Shown here: positions 18,098 to 28,774 of the stretch, piece after piece
How positions within the stretch are numbered: position 1 is the first letter of the stretch
Layout: the number at the start of each line of letters is the position of its first letter
NCBI GenBank assembly: GCA_019083985.1
Contig: JAHRCV010000003.1
Coordinates: 372,001 to 436,000 of the forward strand
Length of the DNA: 64,000 bases
Source: Rhizobiales bacterium TNE-4
Lineage (GTDB): Bacteria > Pseudomonadota > Alphaproteobacteria > Rhizobiales > Beijerinckiaceae
Direction of reading: 5' to 3'
Notes under the pieces: model-generated
What the model was told of the DNA's origin: nothing
Seen by the model: only the letters and a program-made list of their open reading frames with translations
Database searches by the model: none
Made by a program: the position numbers and the translations under genes

Positions 18098-20559
18098 GTC
18101 CCGCGCGGCTTTGCCCGATGTGTCGCTGTCGCTGCTGCCGGATCATCCGGCCAAACATGTTTGGGATAACGGCCCTTCATCTCGGCTTTCACGGAAGACC
18201 ATGAGCCTTTCCAGAAGCCGGGCAGATCGCGCGTAATCTGGATCGGTCCGTGCGCCGGTGACAACAGATGCAGCAACAAGGGCACCCGGCCGCCCGCAAG
18301 CGCAGGATGGTCTTTGAGCCCAAACAATTCTTGCACGCGGATGGCAAGGACGGGATCATCGCCGGCATCATAATCAATCGGATGGCGCTGGCCTGATGGC
18401 GCATCGAAATGCGTGGGCGCTTCTGCATCAAGCCTTTGTTGCAGGTTCCAATCCAGTGTCGCGCGCAGGGCTTGGTCGATGATGCCTTCCTTGAGATCGG
18501 CCAAGGAAAGTGCGCCATCCGCATAAGGACCAAGCCAATCGAGGATCGTCTCCATCAAATGCGCATCGGAGAGATCGGGCCAAGGCTCACCCTCGGCGCG
18601 ACGCAGGAAATTCACACGGTCGCGCCATTGCCCTGTCGCTTTCGACAGGGGCAAGGCCGTAAATCCAAGCGCGGCGACGCCCTTCAACAGGGCCGCTTTG
18701 GTATCTTCATTGGCGGTTGCGCGCTGTGTCTGGTCGGAAAGCGTGATCGCGCCAAGCCGTGTCGTGCGTCGCGCGCGCACCGCTTTCGCCTGCGGATCGA
18801 ACGCGATGTCATCACGTGTGACAATACGGTCGCTATAATCATCAAGGATCGTTTCGAGCGAAAGTGGCGCTGCCGCCAGAATAAGGGCAGAGACGCCGCC
18901 GCCCGTGATTTCGGCAATGGCCAAGAACGGTTCGCGTGCCAAGGCATCATGCGGTTCGACCATGGCACCACGGCCATTCGCCATCACGAATGTGCCTTGC
19001 GTCCCGCGCGCCTTGGCAATGCGATCGGGAAAACCGAGCGCAATCACTGCACCCGCGCGCTCAGAGGGCGCGTCATCAGGCGTGCCGCCCGCAATCTTCA
19101 CCCATTGGCGTGCCATGCGTCGTAGATCATCGGCGCGCCCGCCACGCTCGCGTCGGAACCGGTCGAGACGATGACGCAGATCGCTACCATCGCCACCCAA
19201 GCCGCGCTCGGAGAGAAGCGCAGCGATTTCAGCGGCGAGCAACGCTTCACCATGGGGCACGGCATCGATCACCATACGGGCTAAACGAACAGGAAGAGGC
19301 AGTGCACGCAGTTTCTTACCCGTTGGAGTGAGACGATTGTCGTCATCAAGCGCGCCGAGTTCGTGCAACAGCGCGCGTGCTTCTTTCAACGCCGGTGCGG
19401 GTGGCGGATCGAGAAAAGCAAGTCGCGTCGGATCGCTTTCGCCCCACGCCGCACAATCAAGCAACAGGCCCGATAAATCGGCCGAGAGAATTTCTGGCCG
19501 GGCAAAGGGCTCCATTGCACCTTCGGCCGCCTGCTCCCAAAGCCGATAGCAAAGCCCCGGCTCTGTGCGCCCGGCGCGGCCGCGGCGTTGATCAGCCGCG
19601 GCGCGCGATACACGCACGGTTTCAAGCCGCGTCAATCCGAGATTAGGTTCGAAACGTGGCACGCGTGCCAGTCCTGAATCGACGACGACACGGACGCCTT
19701 CGATCGTCAGCGAGGTTTCGGCAATCGACGTCGCAAGCACGATCTTGCGTGCGCCTTGTGGTGCTGGCGCAATCGCGGCGCGCTGTGCGGCGGGATCCAT
19801 CGCGCCATAGAGCGGCGCGACGATGATGCCGGGGGACTTCACCTTTTCGTCGAGCAGGCGCGCGACGCGCGTGATCTCACCTTGCCCGGGTAGAAACGCG
19901 AGGATCGAGCCGGTTTCCTCACGCAAGGCACGCAGGATGGCATCAACCATCTGGTCATCGATGCGGCGCGTGGCATCGCGACCGAGCCACACGGTCTCGA
20001 CCGGAAATGCGCGCCCTTCAGATTCGATGATGGGCGCATCGCCGAGAAGAGCCGCAACGCGCGCGCCATCAAGCGTGGCTGACATCGGCATGATGCGGAG
20101 ATCCTCGCGCAACGCGGCCTGCGTATCGAGCGCGAGCGCCAAGCCAAAATCGGCATCGAGTGAGCGTTCGTGAAATTCGTCGAACAGAACAGCAACAATC
20201 CCATCCAGCGCCGGATCGTCGAGGATCATCCGCGTGAAAATGCCCTCGGTGATGACTTCAATCCGCGTCTTGCCGCTGACGCGTGTGTCGAGCCGTGTCC
20301 TGAGGCCGACCGTGTCGCCCACCTTCTCCCCAAGCGTCGCGGCCATGCGCTCGGCGGACGCGCGCGCGGCCAGCCGTCGCGGCTCCAGAACGAGGATACG
20401 GCCGCGCTTGAGCTGCGGGTGGTCGAGGAGCGCCAACGGCACACGAGTAGTCTTGCCTGCCCCCGGCGGCGCCACCAGCACTGCTCGGTTATGCGTTTTG
20501 AGCGCGGCGGCAATGTCGCCCAGAACGGCATCAATCGGCAGGGGCGCGTCGAAAATCAT
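18094..20559 (-). CDS. hrpB: ATP-dependent RNA helicase HrpB
   Basis: An 821-residue DEAH-type helicase of the HrpB class. Walker A APPGAGKTT and the motif II segment LFDEFHERSLDAD (DEFH is usual in HrpB), SAT, and the motif VI region DQRRGRAGRTEPG are present, followed by the HA2 and HrpB C-terminal domains. ATG 20559 is chosen as the conserved start; a longer frame to 20637 exists. HrpB has a poorly defined role in bacteria. Confidence 0.92.
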   Translation of the reverse strand: MIFDAPLPIDAVLGDIAAALKTHNRAVLVAPPGAGKTTRVPLALLDHPQLKRGRILVLEPRRLAARASAERMAATLGEKVGDTVGLRTRLDTRVSGKTRIEVITEGIFTRMILDDPALDGIVAVLFDEFHERSLDADFGLALALDTQAALREDLRIMPMSATLDGARVAALLGDAPIIESEGRAFPVETVWLGRDATRRIDDQMVDAILRALREETGSILAFLPGQGEITRVARLLDEKVKSPGIIVAPLYGAMDPAAQRAAIAPAPQGARKIVLATSIAETSLTIEGVRVVVDSGLARVPRFEPNLGLTRLETVRVSRAAADQRRGRAGRTEPGLCYRLWEQAAEGAMEPFARPEILSADLSGLLLDCAAWGESDPTRLAFLDPPPAPALKEARALLHELGALDDDNRLTPTGKKLRALPLPVRLARMVIDAVPHGEALLAAEIAALLSERGLGGDGSDLRHRLDRFRRERGGRADDLRRMARQWVKIAGGTPDDAPSERAGAVIALGFPDRIAKARGTQGTFVMANGRGAMVEPHDALAREPFLAIAEITGGGVSALILAAAPLSLETILDDYSDRIVTRDDIAFDPQAKAVRARRTTRLGAITLSDQTQRATANEDTKAALLKGVAALGFTALPLSKATGQWRDRVNFLRRAEGEPWPDLSDAHLMETILDWLGPYADGALSLADLKEGIIDQALRATLDWNLQQRLDAEAPTHFDAPSGQRHPIDYDAGDDPVLAIRVQELFGLKDHPALAGGRVPLLLHLLSPAHGPIQITRDLPGFWKGSWSSVKAEMKGRYPKHVWPDDPAAATATHRAKPRGT

Positions 20560-20631
20560 GTCCGAGCAATGGCCTAAGCCGTTCCGCCCGGCAAGACCCG
20601 GTGGGGCCGCGTTTTCGACTTCGGGCAAAGC

Positions 20632-20668
20632 TTGCAAAACGCCAAACTAAGACTTTGCTGTTTTGCAA
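20632..20668. promoter_or_regulatory. Inverted repeat between hrpB and a small gene
   Basis: Perfect 9-bp arms TTGCAAAAC (20632-20640) and GTTTTGCAA (20660-20668) are 19 bp apart in the 150-bp divergent gap between hrpB and the gene at 20710. The spacing would suit an operator for a dimeric regulator or a stem-loop in a leader. No protein is known to me for it. Confidence 0.5.
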
Positions 20669-20709
20669 AATGTCTTTTCAAGCGCCCGGTCCATCCCTAG
20701 ATTCAGGGC

Positions 20710-21009
20710 ATGAGCAAGCCTCCACGTCCGAACATCATCTCTCTGGCAGAAGCCCGTGCCGCCCGTCAGGCGGAGCGCGAAGCTGCCTCGCAGGCAGCCG
20801 AGGATGAAGGTGGCCATGATGCGCTCGATGCGCTTGCCGCCGAACTCGTCGCGTTGCTGGATACCGGCAGCCTCGGCGATCCGGATACAGCGGCGGCCAT
20901 CCTTATCACGGCGGCGCTCGACACGCTGATCGAGGCTTATGGCGAGGATGAGGGGGCCGAGACGGCCTATACCTTGCTGGACGAGTGCATCAACGAGCGG
21001 GATTCATAA
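20710..21009 (+). CDS. Small acidic protein of unknown function
   Basis: A 99-residue protein I do not recognise. It opens SKPPRPNIISLAEARAARQA, continues with an Ala/Glu-rich helical segment and ends in an acidic mainly helical region (LDTLIEAYGEDEGAE). No signal peptide or membrane segment. It converges on rmuC with 6 bp between stops. It is called a gene because codon choice and composition follow its neighbours and nothing overlaps it. Confidence 0.65.
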   Translation: MSKPPRPNIISLAEARAARQAEREAASQAAEDEGGHDALDALAAELVALLDTGSLGDPDTAAAILITAALDTLIEAYGEDEGAETAYTLLDECINERDS

Positions 21010-21015
21010 TCCGCT

Positions 21016-22236
21016 TCAGCGCGACGCGGTCCGCTGATCGAGCGGAAAAAGGCCGCCTTCAGGCGCAAGCACCGGCGGGGCCGGAACAGCAGCGGGCGCA
21101 TCGCCAAATTCCATCGCCTCGATCCGGTCCCCACGCTTCACCACCTTGTCGGCTGACACGATGATGGCGGCGACATCTTCATTCGCTTGCCGGAAATGGC
21201 CTTCGAGCTTGCCAACCCGGTCACGCAAACGCCCGACATCGTCGAGAATTTTGCGCACTTCATCCTGAATGAGATGCGCCGCTTCGCGCATTTTGGAATC
21301 GCGCACGATAGCCTGCATCACTTGAATCGCCATGGTCAGCAGCGAAGGCGAGACCACAAGGATGCGAGCGCGATGCGCCTTTTGCACCTGATCGTCGAAA
21401 TGCTCCATCAAATCGGCATAGATTGATTCTGACGGGACAAAGAGGATCGCAATATCCTGCGTTTCTCCCGGAATAAGATATTTGCCTGCAATATCTTTGA
21501 TATGGTTTTGCATGTCGGTCCGCACGCGCGCTGAAGCAGCTTTGCGGTCTTCATCGCTGCGTGCTTCACGGAAAGCGGCAAAACCCTCAAGCGGAAACTT
21601 CGCATCGACGATCAAAGGGCGCGTATCGCCCGGCAGATGAATGACACAATCAGGCCGCGAGCGATTGCTCAGCGTGGCTTGGAACTCGAACGCGCCATGT
21701 GGCAAGCCATCCTTGACGATCGCTTCCATCCGGCCTTGGCCGAAGGCACCGCGCGATTGCTTGTTGGCGAGAATATCCTTCAGCGTCAGCACTTCGCTCG
21801 TCAGCGTGTTGAGATTTTTCTGCGCTTGATCGATCAGCGCCAGTCTCTCATTGAGTTTGGCCAGATTTTCGAGCGTGCTGGTGGCGTTTTCTTTCAGCCC
21901 ATCGCCTAGTCGCGCATTGAGGCTATCGATACGTTCAGCGAGCAACCGGGCAAGGTTGGTCTGGCGGCTCTCGAAGGTTTCGCCAATCTGCGAGACGCGC
22001 CCGCTCATTTGCGCCTGCGCCTGCAGCAACAGCGCCACCTTGTCATCAAGCTCACGCTGGCGCTCTGCAGCTGCAGCCGCTTCTTCCGCAAGACCGCGCC
22101 GCGCGCCCGAACCCCGCATCACGGCCACGATCAGCAGCAGCGAGAGGAGGCCAAAGGCGAGCGCCAGCGTCTCGGCGGTGGAGAGTTGGCCTTGCAGTAG
22201 CCGGTCGAAAAAGACGGAAACGATGTTCGGAGCCAT
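21016..22236 (-). CDS. rmuC: DNA recombination protein RmuC
   Basis: A 406-residue protein with an N-terminal membrane segment (about 20-40, [16 protein letters not shown]), a coiled coil (about 50-150) and the RmuC nuclease-like domain with [20 protein letters not shown] and the C-terminal [18 protein letters not shown]. RmuC limits inversions at repeats in E. coli; its biochemistry is not settled. Head-to-head with def. Confidence 0.93.
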   Translation of the reverse strand: MAPNIVSVFFDRLLQGQLSTAETLALAFGLLSLLLIVAVMRGSGARRGLAEEAAAAAERQRELDDKVALLLQAQAQMSGRVSQIGETFESRQTNLARLLAERIDSLNARLGDGLKENATSTLENLAKLNERLALIDQAQKNLNTLTSEVLTLKDILANKQSRGAFGQGRMEAIVKDGLPHGAFEFQATLSNRSRPDCVIHLPGDTRPLIVDAKFPLEGFAAFREARSDEDRKAASARVRTDMQNHIKDIAGKYLIPGETQDIAILFVPSESIYADLMEHFDDQVQKAHRARILVVSPSLLTMAIQVMQAIVRDSKMREAAHLIQDEVRKILDDVGRLRDRVGKLEGHFRQANEDVAAIIVSADKVVKRGDRIEAMEFGDAPAAVPAPPVLAPEGGLFPLDQRTASR

Positions 22237-22272
22237 GGCCGGAGCCTAGCCGATTCCGTCATCGGGAACAAA

Positions 22273-22289
22273 TACCGAACGTCTCGGTA
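22273..22289. promoter_or_regulatory. Short palindrome upstream of def
   Basis: TACCGA-N5-TCGGTA in the 98-bp rmuC/def divergent gap. A TTGACG hexamer follows at about 22297, 17 bases before TATGTC, which would place a start site very near the def ATG. Both are weak on their own. Confidence 0.35.
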
Positions 22290-22334
22290 AAGGGCTTTGA
22301 CGCCGCCAGACGGAATGACTATGTCGAGCCCATT

Positions 22335-22853
22335 ATGGCTTTGCGACCGATCATCATTCTGCCCGACCCCGTTCTGCGGGAGAAATCGACCCCGATTGTC
22401 AGGGTGGACGACGATGTGCGCGCGCTCGTCGCTGACATGTTCGAGACCATGTATGACGCCCCCGGCATCGGGTTGGCGGCCGTACAGGTCGGCATCACCA
22501 AGCGCATCGTCACCATCGATCTTGCCCGCGAAGGCGAAGAGAAGAAGCCGATGGTCTTCGTCAATCCGGAGATCGTCTGGTCGTCGGATGAGCAGTCGAC
22601 CTATGAAGAGGGCTGCCTCTCGATCCCGCAATATTACGAAGAGGTCGAGCGTCCTGCCAAAGTCCGCGTCCGTTATCAGGACGAGAAGGGCGAAGCGCAT
22701 GAGTTGGAAGCCGATGGTCTGCTCGCCACCTGCTTGCAACATGAGATCGACCATCTCGAAGGCAAACTCTTCATCGATCATCTATCGAAGCTGAAGCGCG
22801 ACCGCGTGATCAAGAAATTCCAGAAACAGGCCAAACGCGAGCACGAGTTCTGA
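22335..22853 (+). CDS. def: Peptide deformylase
   Basis: A 172-residue metalloenzyme that removes the formyl group from new proteins. Metal ligands are Cys94 (EGCLSIP), His136 and His140 (QHEIDH), with catalytic Glu137; the third motif [10 protein letters not shown] is at 44-53. It overlaps fmt by one base (TGATG), giving the common deformylase-formyltransferase pair. Confidence 0.97.
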   Translation: MALRPIIILPDPVLREKSTPIVRVDDDVRALVADMFETMYDAPGIGLAAVQVGITKRIVTIDLAREGEEKKPMVFVNPEIVWSSDEQSTYEEGCLSIPQYYEEVERPAKVRVRYQDEKGEAHELEADGLLATCLQHEIDHLEGKLFIDHLSKLKRDRVIKKFQKQAKREHEF

Positions 22854-23785
22854 TGGCGCTGCGCGTCGTCTTTATGGGCACGCCGGATTTTTCCGTGCCC
22901 ACCCTCGCCGAGATTGTCGGCCAAGGCCATGACGTCGTTGCCGTCTATTCGCGCGCGCCAGCGCCGGCGGGGCGTGGCATGGAGTTGCGAAAATCGCCGG
23001 TGCATGTCGCTGCAGAACGGTTTGGCATCGAGGTGCGCACGCCGAAGAATTTTCGCAATACGGATGATGTCGACGCGCTGGCCGCACTGGCCCCCGATCT
23101 GATCGTGGTTGTTGCCTATGGCGTGATCCTGCCGCAAGCGGTGCTCGATATTCCGCCGCTTGGGTGCATCAATGTGCATGCGTCGCTTCTGCCACGCTGG
23201 CGCGGTGCAGCGCCGATCCAGCGCGCCATCATGGCGGGCGATCAGGAAACCGGCGTGGCCATCATGCAGATGGAAGCCGGGCTTGATACGGGGCCTGTCG
23301 GTCTCGTCGAGAAGGTGGCGATCACGCCCGACATGACCGCCGGTGAATTGCATGATCGGTTGGCGCGCAGTGGTGCTGATGCGTTGGGGCGTGCGCTCGC
23401 TGCCCTGTCACGCGGCACATTGGCTTTCACACCGCAGCCCGAAGACGGTGTGACCTACGCCAAAAAAATAACCAATGATGACGCGCGCATTGATTGGACG
23501 CAGTCTGCGCAAGCGGTACACGACCATGTCCGTGGTCTTTCGCCCTTCCCCGGCGCGTTCTGCATGATCGCAGGTGCGAAGGGTCCTGAGCGCATGAAAA
23601 TTCTGCGCACCGCACGTGCTGACGGACAGGGTACACCCGGGACCGCACTGGATGATCATTTGCTGATCGCATGCGGCGAGGGTGCGGTTCGCCTGCTCGA
23701 CGTTCAGCGCGCAGGATCAAAGCCGATGAAAGCCGAGGATCTCTTGCGTGGTTTTGCCGTCCCCACAGGCACGGTCTTGAGCTGA
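22853..23785 (+). CDS. fmt: Methionyl-tRNA formyltransferase
   Basis: A 310-residue cytosolic enzyme that formylates initiator Met-tRNA with 10-formyltetrahydrofolate. The N-terminal [16 protein letters not shown] and the formyl-transfer motif [17 protein letters not shown] are intact, followed by the C-terminal tRNA-binding domain. Overlaps def and truA by one base each. Confidence 0.97.
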   Translation: MALRVVFMGTPDFSVPTLAEIVGQGHDVVAVYSRAPAPAGRGMELRKSPVHVAAERFGIEVRTPKNFRNTDDVDALAALAPDLIVVVAYGVILPQAVLDIPPLGCINVHASLLPRWRGAAPIQRAIMAGDQETGVAIMQMEAGLDTGPVGLVEKVAITPDMTAGELHDRLARSGADALGRALAALSRGTLAFTPQPEDGVTYAKKITNDDARIDWTQSAQAVHDHVRGLSPFPGAFCMIAGAKGPERMKILRTARADGQGTPGTALDDHLLIACGEGAVRLLDVQRAGSKPMKAEDLLRGFAVPTGTVLS

Positions 23786-24531
23786 TGCCGCGCTATCGGC
23801 TCATCATTGAATATCAAGGCTCGGCCTATGTTGGCTGGCAATTTCAGGACAATGGCCGCTCCGTGCAGGGCGCAATCGAAGCCGCGCTGAAAGCCTTCAC
23901 GCATGAAGAGGTGCGGGTGCATGGCGCAGGCCGTACCGATGCAGGCGTGCACGCAACCGGACAAGTTGCCCACATCGATCTCTCGCGCGAATGGGACCCG
24001 TTGAAACTGCGCGAAGCGCTCAATGCATGGCTCAACTATGATGCAATTGCCATTCTTGATGTGACGCCGGTGGATGATGAATTTCACGCGCGTTTTTCAG
24101 CAACAGGGCGTCACTACATTTACCGCATCATTGATCGCCGTGCGAAATTGACCTTCGACAAGGGTCGCGCCTGGCATATCAAATGGCGACTCGATGCGGA
24201 CGCTATGCACGAAGCGGCGCAACGGCTTGTCGGAAAGCATGATTTCACGACCTTTCGTGCTGCCGAATGCCAAGCAGCATCGCCCGTGAAAACGCTGACG
24301 CAGCTTGATGTCACGCGTATTGGTGATGAGGTGCGTATCGTCGCTTTTGCGCGCTCCTTCCTGCATCATCAGGTGCGCTCCATCACCGGTTCGCTTGTCG
24401 AAGTGGGTTCTGGAAAATGGACGGCGGATGATTTGCAGGCGGCGCTTGAAGCGCGTGATCGTACGCGGTGCGGCCCAATGGCGCCACCCGATGGGCTTTA
24501 TCTCGTCAAAGTCGATTACGACGCAAAATAG
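23785..24531 (+). CDS. truA: tRNA pseudouridine(38-40) synthase
   Basis: A 248-residue enzyme modifying tRNA anticodon-arm uridines. The start is [20 protein letters not shown], overlapping the fmt stop by one base; the longer frame back to 23671 lies inside fmt. The catalytic aspartate is Asp52 in [12 protein letters not shown]. Its 3' end overlaps the converging dapE by 16 bases. Confidence 0.96.
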   Translation: MPRYRLIIEYQGSAYVGWQFQDNGRSVQGAIEAALKAFTHEEVRVHGAGRTDAGVHATGQVAHIDLSREWDPLKLREALNAWLNYDAIAILDVTPVDDEFHARFSATGRHYIYRIIDRRAKLTFDKGRAWHIKWRLDADAMHEAAQRLVGKHDFTTFRAAECQAASPVKTLTQLDVTRIGDEVRIVAFARSFLHHQVRSITGSLVEVGSGKWTADDLQAALEARDRTRCGPMAPPDGLYLVKVDYDAK

Positions 24532-25679
24532 CGTTCTATCACGCCTTCATAGATCTTCGCCAAAGCGTCGATCTCAGCCGCGTCTGCGTGTTCATCGATC
24601 TGATGCATGGTCTTGCCGGTCAGGCCAAATTCAATCACCGGCCCGTGCTGGCAAATGAAGCGCGCATCGGACGTACCACCCGTTGTCGAGAGCTGCGGCT
24701 TGATGCCTGTCATCTCTTCAATGGCGGCCGCCATTTTATCAACGAATGGTCCGGGTTGCGTCATGAAGGCAATGGCATTCGTTGGCTCGAAACGCGCCTC
24801 GTAACGGATGGAATTTCCCGCCGCCTTGTCGAGCCGTTTGCGGATCTCCGCTTCGAGCGTTTCAGGCGTCCAAATGTCATTGAAGCGGATATTGAACGTC
24901 GCTCGCACGGCGTTTGGAATTACATTCGTCGCTGTGTTGCCGACATCGATGGTGGTGAATTCGCAGTTCGTTGCACCGAAATGCGCTGTGCCTTGATCGA
25001 GCGGCTCTGCCAAGACGCCTTGCACGAGGCGCATCATGCCCGGGATCGGATTGTCGGCGAGATGCGGATAGGCGACGTGACCTTGCTTGCCTTGGACCAC
25101 GATATGGCCGGTCAGTGAGCCGCGCCGCCCGATCTTGATCATGTCGCCAAGGCGCTCGGGATTGGTGGGTTCGCCGAGAATGCAATGGTCGAATGTTTCG
25201 CCCTTCGCCTTCATCCAGTCGAGCACTTTCACCGTGCCATTGATGGCAGGACCTTCTTCATCACCTGTGATGAGAAAACCAATCGAGCCACCAAAATCAG
25301 GATGCGTATCGATGAAGCGCAGTGCGGCGGAGATGGATGCTGCCACGCCGCCTTTCATGTCGGTAGCGCCACGGCCATATAGTTTGCCGTCGCGGATGTC
25401 GCCTGAGAAAGGCGGCACGGTCCATTTCGTTTCATCGCCGACGGGGACAACATCAGTGTGCCCGGCAAAGAGAAGATGCGGCGTGCCGCGCCCGAAGCGT
25501 GCGTAGAGATTGTCGACATCCGGCGTGCCGTCCGCCGAAAAACGCAAGAAATGCGTTTCAAAACCGGCAGCGCCAAGAATGTCGGCGATGAGACGCAGCG
25601 CACCACCTTCGTCCGGCGTCACTGACGGACAACGGATCAGCGCCTGCGTCAGCGCAACGGCGTTGCGGGCGTCAAGCAT
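24516..25679 (-). CDS. dapE: Succinyl-diaminopimelate desuccinylase
   Basis: A 387-residue M20-family dizinc hydrolase of the succinylase lysine pathway, producing LL-diaminopimelate. Metal and catalytic residues are His74 and Asp76 (GHTDVVP), Asp107 (GRGATDMKG) and Glu141-Glu142 ([10 protein letters not shown]). Its start overlaps the dapD stop by one base. Confidence 0.95.
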   Translation of the reverse strand: MLDARNAVALTQALIRCPSVTPDEGGALRLIADILGAAGFETHFLRFSADGTPDVDNLYARFGRGTPHLLFAGHTDVVPVGDETKWTVPPFSGDIRDGKLYGRGATDMKGGVAASISAALRFIDTHPDFGGSIGFLITGDEEGPAINGTVKVLDWMKAKGETFDHCILGEPTNPERLGDMIKIGRRGSLTGHIVVQGKQGHVAYPHLADNPIPGMMRLVQGVLAEPLDQGTAHFGATNCEFTTIDVGNTATNVIPNAVRATFNIRFNDIWTPETLEAEIRKRLDKAAGNSIRYEARFEPTNAIAFMTQPGPFVDKMAAAIEEMTGIKPQLSTTGGTSDARFICQHGPVIEFGLTGKTMHQIDEHADAAEIDALAKIYEGVIERYFAS

Positions 25680-26521
25680 CAGTCGCGCAGGAGTTCGTTG
25701 ATGGCCGTCTTCGAGCGGGTCTTTTCATCGACGCGCTTCACGATCACCGCACAATAGAGCGAGACGGTTTCGTTCGAGCCCTTGAGTTGTGTATTCGTCA
25801 GCGAGCCGGAGACAACGACGGAATAGGGCGGCACATAACCCATATGGATTTCGCCGGTGGCGCGATCGACGATCTTGGTCGATTGGCCGATATAGACGCC
25901 CATGCCGAGCACCGAGCCTTCGCCGACGCGCACGCCTTCGACGACTTCTGAGCGCGCGCCGATAAAGCAGTTGTCTTCGATGATGACCGGATCGGCCTGC
26001 AACGGCTCAAGCACGCCACCAATACCGACGCCGCCCGACAGATGCACATTCTTACCGATCTGTGCGCAGGAGCCGACGGTGGCCCATGTGTCGACCATCG
26101 TGCCTGAGTCAACGAACGCGCCGATATTGACGAAGGATGGCATCAGCACGACGCCCGAAGCGATATGCGCGCCGCGGCGCACGGTGCAATTCGGCACGGC
26201 ACGGAAACCGGCCTGCTGGAAGCGGCCTGCATCCCAGCCGTCGAATTTTGACGGCACCTTGTCGAACCACACCGATTCACCCGGGCCATGCTTGATGATG
26301 GTGTTGTCGTTGAGGCGGAAGGACAAAAGCACCGCCTTCTTCAGCCATTGATTGACTTTCCAGCCCGCGCCATCGCGCTCGGCCACACGCGCCTGCCCAC
26401 TGTCGAGAAGCGCCAAAGCCTGTTCAACGCTGTCGCGGATCTCACCCTTGGTCGAGGCGCCAATTTCGGTGCGCTTTTCCCAGGCGGCATCAATGATCGA
26501 GGCAAGGGCGGCGTGCGACAT
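25679..26521 (-). CDS. dapD: Tetrahydrodipicolinate N-succinyltransferase
   Basis: A 280-residue acyltransferase of the left-handed beta-helix type, the first committed step of the succinylase branch to diaminopimelate. The start [16 protein letters not shown] is conserved; the frame runs on 17 codons upstream without support. Hexapeptide repeats occupy roughly residues 110-220. Paired with dapE. Confidence 0.96.
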   Translation of the reverse strand: MSHAALASIIDAAWEKRTEIGASTKGEIRDSVEQALALLDSGQARVAERDGAGWKVNQWLKKAVLLSFRLNDNTIIKHGPGESVWFDKVPSKFDGWDAGRFQQAGFRAVPNCTVRRGAHIASGVVLMPSFVNIGAFVDSGTMVDTWATVGSCAQIGKNVHLSGGVGIGGVLEPLQADPVIIEDNCFIGARSEVVEGVRVGEGSVLGMGVYIGQSTKIVDRATGEIHMGYVPPYSVVVSGSLTNTQLKGSNETVSLYCAVIVKRVDEKTRSKTAINELLRD

Positions 26522-26587
26522 GGTTTCAGTCCCGTATTGGTCGTTTGGGGGTGAGGTCAGGTTTCCTAGCAACCGCAGGCGGCGCTG

Positions 26588-27349
26588 TCATCCCTTGGGC
26601 AGCGCCTGTGGCGGCCTGACGCCGCGCGCCGTCTCGATCTGCTCAAGGAAGCCCGCGAGATCCGTCGTCCGGTAATGGATATAGGGGGCTTCGGGGGCCG
26701 TTTGCTCGTGCAGCTCCCGGAACGGGTCCGCCACTTTCGGCAGGACCAGCACCGTCTTCATGCCGAGCGCGGCAGGGGCGACGAGGTTTTTTGCCAGATC
26801 CTCGAACATCGCCGCACGACCGGGGTCGACATCGTGCTGTCTGAGGAATTTTTCATAGGTGCGGGTTTCGGGCTTCGGCACGAAATCGGCAGCGACGATG
26901 TCGAAAATCTCTTCGAAATGATCGCGGATGCCGAGCTTGCGTGAAACATTTTCGGCATGTTGGCGCGAGCCATTGGTGAGGATCAGCTTGCGGCCCGGCA
27001 AGGCTTCGATCGCTTGCCCGAGCCGCGGATCAGGATCGACCAGCGACAGATCGATCTGATGCGCGAAATCGAGAAAATCATGCGGCGAGATCGCGTGCTC
27101 GTCCATCAAGCCTTTCAGCGTCGTGCCATAGCGCGTGTAATAATATTTCTGCAGCGCGCGGGCTGACAGCCCATCAAGCCCAAACATGTCCACGAGGAAG
27201 AGCGTGATACGCTGGTCAACCTGCGGCCAGAGCTGGCATTCATGCGGATAAAGCGTGTTATCGAGATCGAAGATCCAGACATTCACATCGTCGAAATGAT
27301 GCGCTGTCTTAAGCGGCAGGGGGTCGGCGATGCGGCTTGTCTCCGTCAT
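26588..27349 (-). CDS. Pyrimidine 5'-nucleotidase, HAD superfamily
   Basis: A 253-residue HAD subfamily IA phosphatase. Nucleophile Asp28 and acid/base Asp30 (IFDLDNTLYP), motif II LTNGS, motif III lysine in FVPKPETR, and motif IV FEDLAKNL are all present. The family (SDT1/YjjG-like) dephosphorylates pyrimidine nucleotides. It lies between argB and dapD in a large minus-strand cluster. Confidence 0.85.
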   Translation of the reverse strand: MTETSRIADPLPLKTAHHFDDVNVWIFDLDNTLYPHECQLWPQVDQRITLFLVDMFGLDGLSARALQKYYYTRYGTTLKGLMDEHAISPHDFLDFAHQIDLSLVDPDPRLGQAIEALPGRKLILTNGSRQHAENVSRKLGIRDHFEEIFDIVAADFVPKPETRTYEKFLRQHDVDPGRAAMFEDLAKNLVAPAALGMKTVLVLPKVADPFRELHEQTAPEAPYIHYRTTDLAGFLEQIETARGVRPPQALPKG

Positions 27350-27377
27350 GAATTCCCTTAGCGATTTGTCGTGTAAC

Positions 27378-28280
27378 TCACGGCCTAATCAGCGTGCCTG
27401 CGCCATGGTCGGTCAGCAATTCAAGAAGCACGGCGTGCGGCACCTTGCCATCGAGAATGACAACACCTTCAACGCCTGCTTCAATCGCATAGATGCAGGT
27501 TTCAACCTTTGGAATCATGCCGCCTGAGATCGTGCCGTCCGCAATCAATTCGCGGATCTGGTTGACGGTCAATTCCTTGATCAGATTCTTGTTCTTGTCG
27601 AGCACGCCCGGCACATCGGTCAGAAGCAGAAGGCGCTTGGCTTTCAACGCGCCTGCAATCGCACCGGCAAACGTGTCTGCATTGACGTTGTATGTATTGC
27701 CGTCTGCGCCATTCGCCACCGGCGCAAGAACGGGGATCACTTCACGGCCGAGTAGATTTTCGAGCACGCGCGGATCAACCTTGTCCGGCTCGCCGACAAA
27801 ACCGAGATCGACTTCTTTTTCCGTTTTCGTTTCGGGATCGACAATGGTGCGCACCGCTTTTTTCGCGAGTACCATATTGCCGTCCTTGCCGCAGAGCCCG
27901 ATGGCACGGCCGCCTTCATTGTTGATGAAGCCGACGATCTGCTTGTTGATCTGTCCAGCCAACACCATCTCGACGACTTCCACCGTCGGCTTGTCGGTGA
28001 TGCGCAGGCCCGCAGCGAATTCGCTCTTGATGCCAAGCTTGGCCAGCATCGCGCCGATCTGCGGGCCGCCGCCATGCACGACAACCGGGTTCACACCAGA
28101 TTGCTCGAGCAGCACCATGTCGCGTGCGAAATCACGCGCCACCTTCTCGTCGCCCATGGCATGGCCGCCATATTTCACCACCACAGTGGCTTCGTCGTAA
28201 TGCAGCATGTGCGGAAGGGCCTGCACGAGAATTTCGGCCTGCAGGTGCGGGTCGGAATGGTCGGTCATCGCATCGTCCAT
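27378..28280 (-). CDS. argB: N-acetylglutamate kinase
   Basis: A 300-residue kinase for the second arginine step. VVKYGGHAM is the phosphate loop, [14 protein letters not shown] the substrate loop, and [13 protein letters not shown] is typical of the arginine-sensitive hexameric type. MTDHSDP (28268) is an alternative start. Confidence 0.95.
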   Translation of the reverse strand: MDDAMTDHSDPHLQAEILVQALPHMLHYDEATVVVKYGGHAMGDEKVARDFARDMVLLEQSGVNPVVVHGGGPQIGAMLAKLGIKSEFAAGLRITDKPTVEVVEMVLAGQINKQIVGFINNEGGRAIGLCGKDGNMVLAKKAVRTIVDPETKTEKEVDLGFVGEPDKVDPRVLENLLGREVIPVLAPVANGADGNTYNVNADTFAGAIAGALKAKRLLLLTDVPGVLDKNKNLIKELTVNQIRELIADGTISGGMIPKVETCIYAIEAGVEGVVILDGKVPHAVLLELLTDHGAGTLIRP

Positions 28281-28378
28281 GGAGCCGGCGCGAGAGGCCG
28301 GACGGAAAGGGGCAGGGTCAACGCCCGAACGGGCGACACCGTTCTAGAGCATCCCGGCCAAAAAACGAAAACGGAAAA

Positions 28379-28774
28379 TTATTCGCTCGGCGGCGGCTCG
28401 TTCCGCTTGCGCGGGGCCGTCAGAATGGCCCAACCCGAGAGAAGCCAGCCGCCGATCATGAGAAACCCACCGATCGGGGCGGCCATGGGGAAGAGCGGCA
28501 TATGAAGAAAGGCACGCACCGCCATATCGCCGGAGAAGAGTGCCGTGCCGCCCAAGAGCAGATAAGCACCGATCCGCCCGACCTGTTCGGCCACAAGACC
28601 AGTTTCGAGCGCAACGCCGAGCGCGATCAGCGCGGCTGCATGGATCATCAGGAATTGTGAGCCCGGCCCTAATGTCGAGCCGGGCATGGCGTGTCCCGCC
28701 AACGCCGCCATGATCACGCCCAGCGCGCCATAAAGCGTGCCGATCAGCATCAGGAGGCGGTTGGGTCCACTCAT
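28379..28774 (-). CDS. DUF423 family membrane protein
   Basis: A 131-residue inner-membrane protein with four hydrophobic segments (LLMLIGTLYGALGVIMAAL, SQFLMIHAAALIALGVAL, GAYLLLGGTALFSGDMAV and LFPMAAPIGGFLMIGGWLLSGW, each given in part), as in the YwdK/YgdD family. Function is unknown. Overlaps engB by 4 bases; a 98-bp gap to argB shows nothing clear. Confidence 0.8.
   Translation of the reverse strand: MSGPNRLLMLIGTLYGALGVIMAALAGHAMPGSTLGPGSQFLMIHAAALIALGVALETGLVAEQVGRIGAYLLLGGTALFSGDMAVRAFLHMPLFPMAAPIGGFLMIGGWLLSGWAILTAPRKRNEPPPSE

Noticed and set aside
18500-18520. Frameshift or unusual motif II (DEFH) in hrpB
   Set aside because: The frame is intact and DEFH followed by ERS is normal for HrpB.
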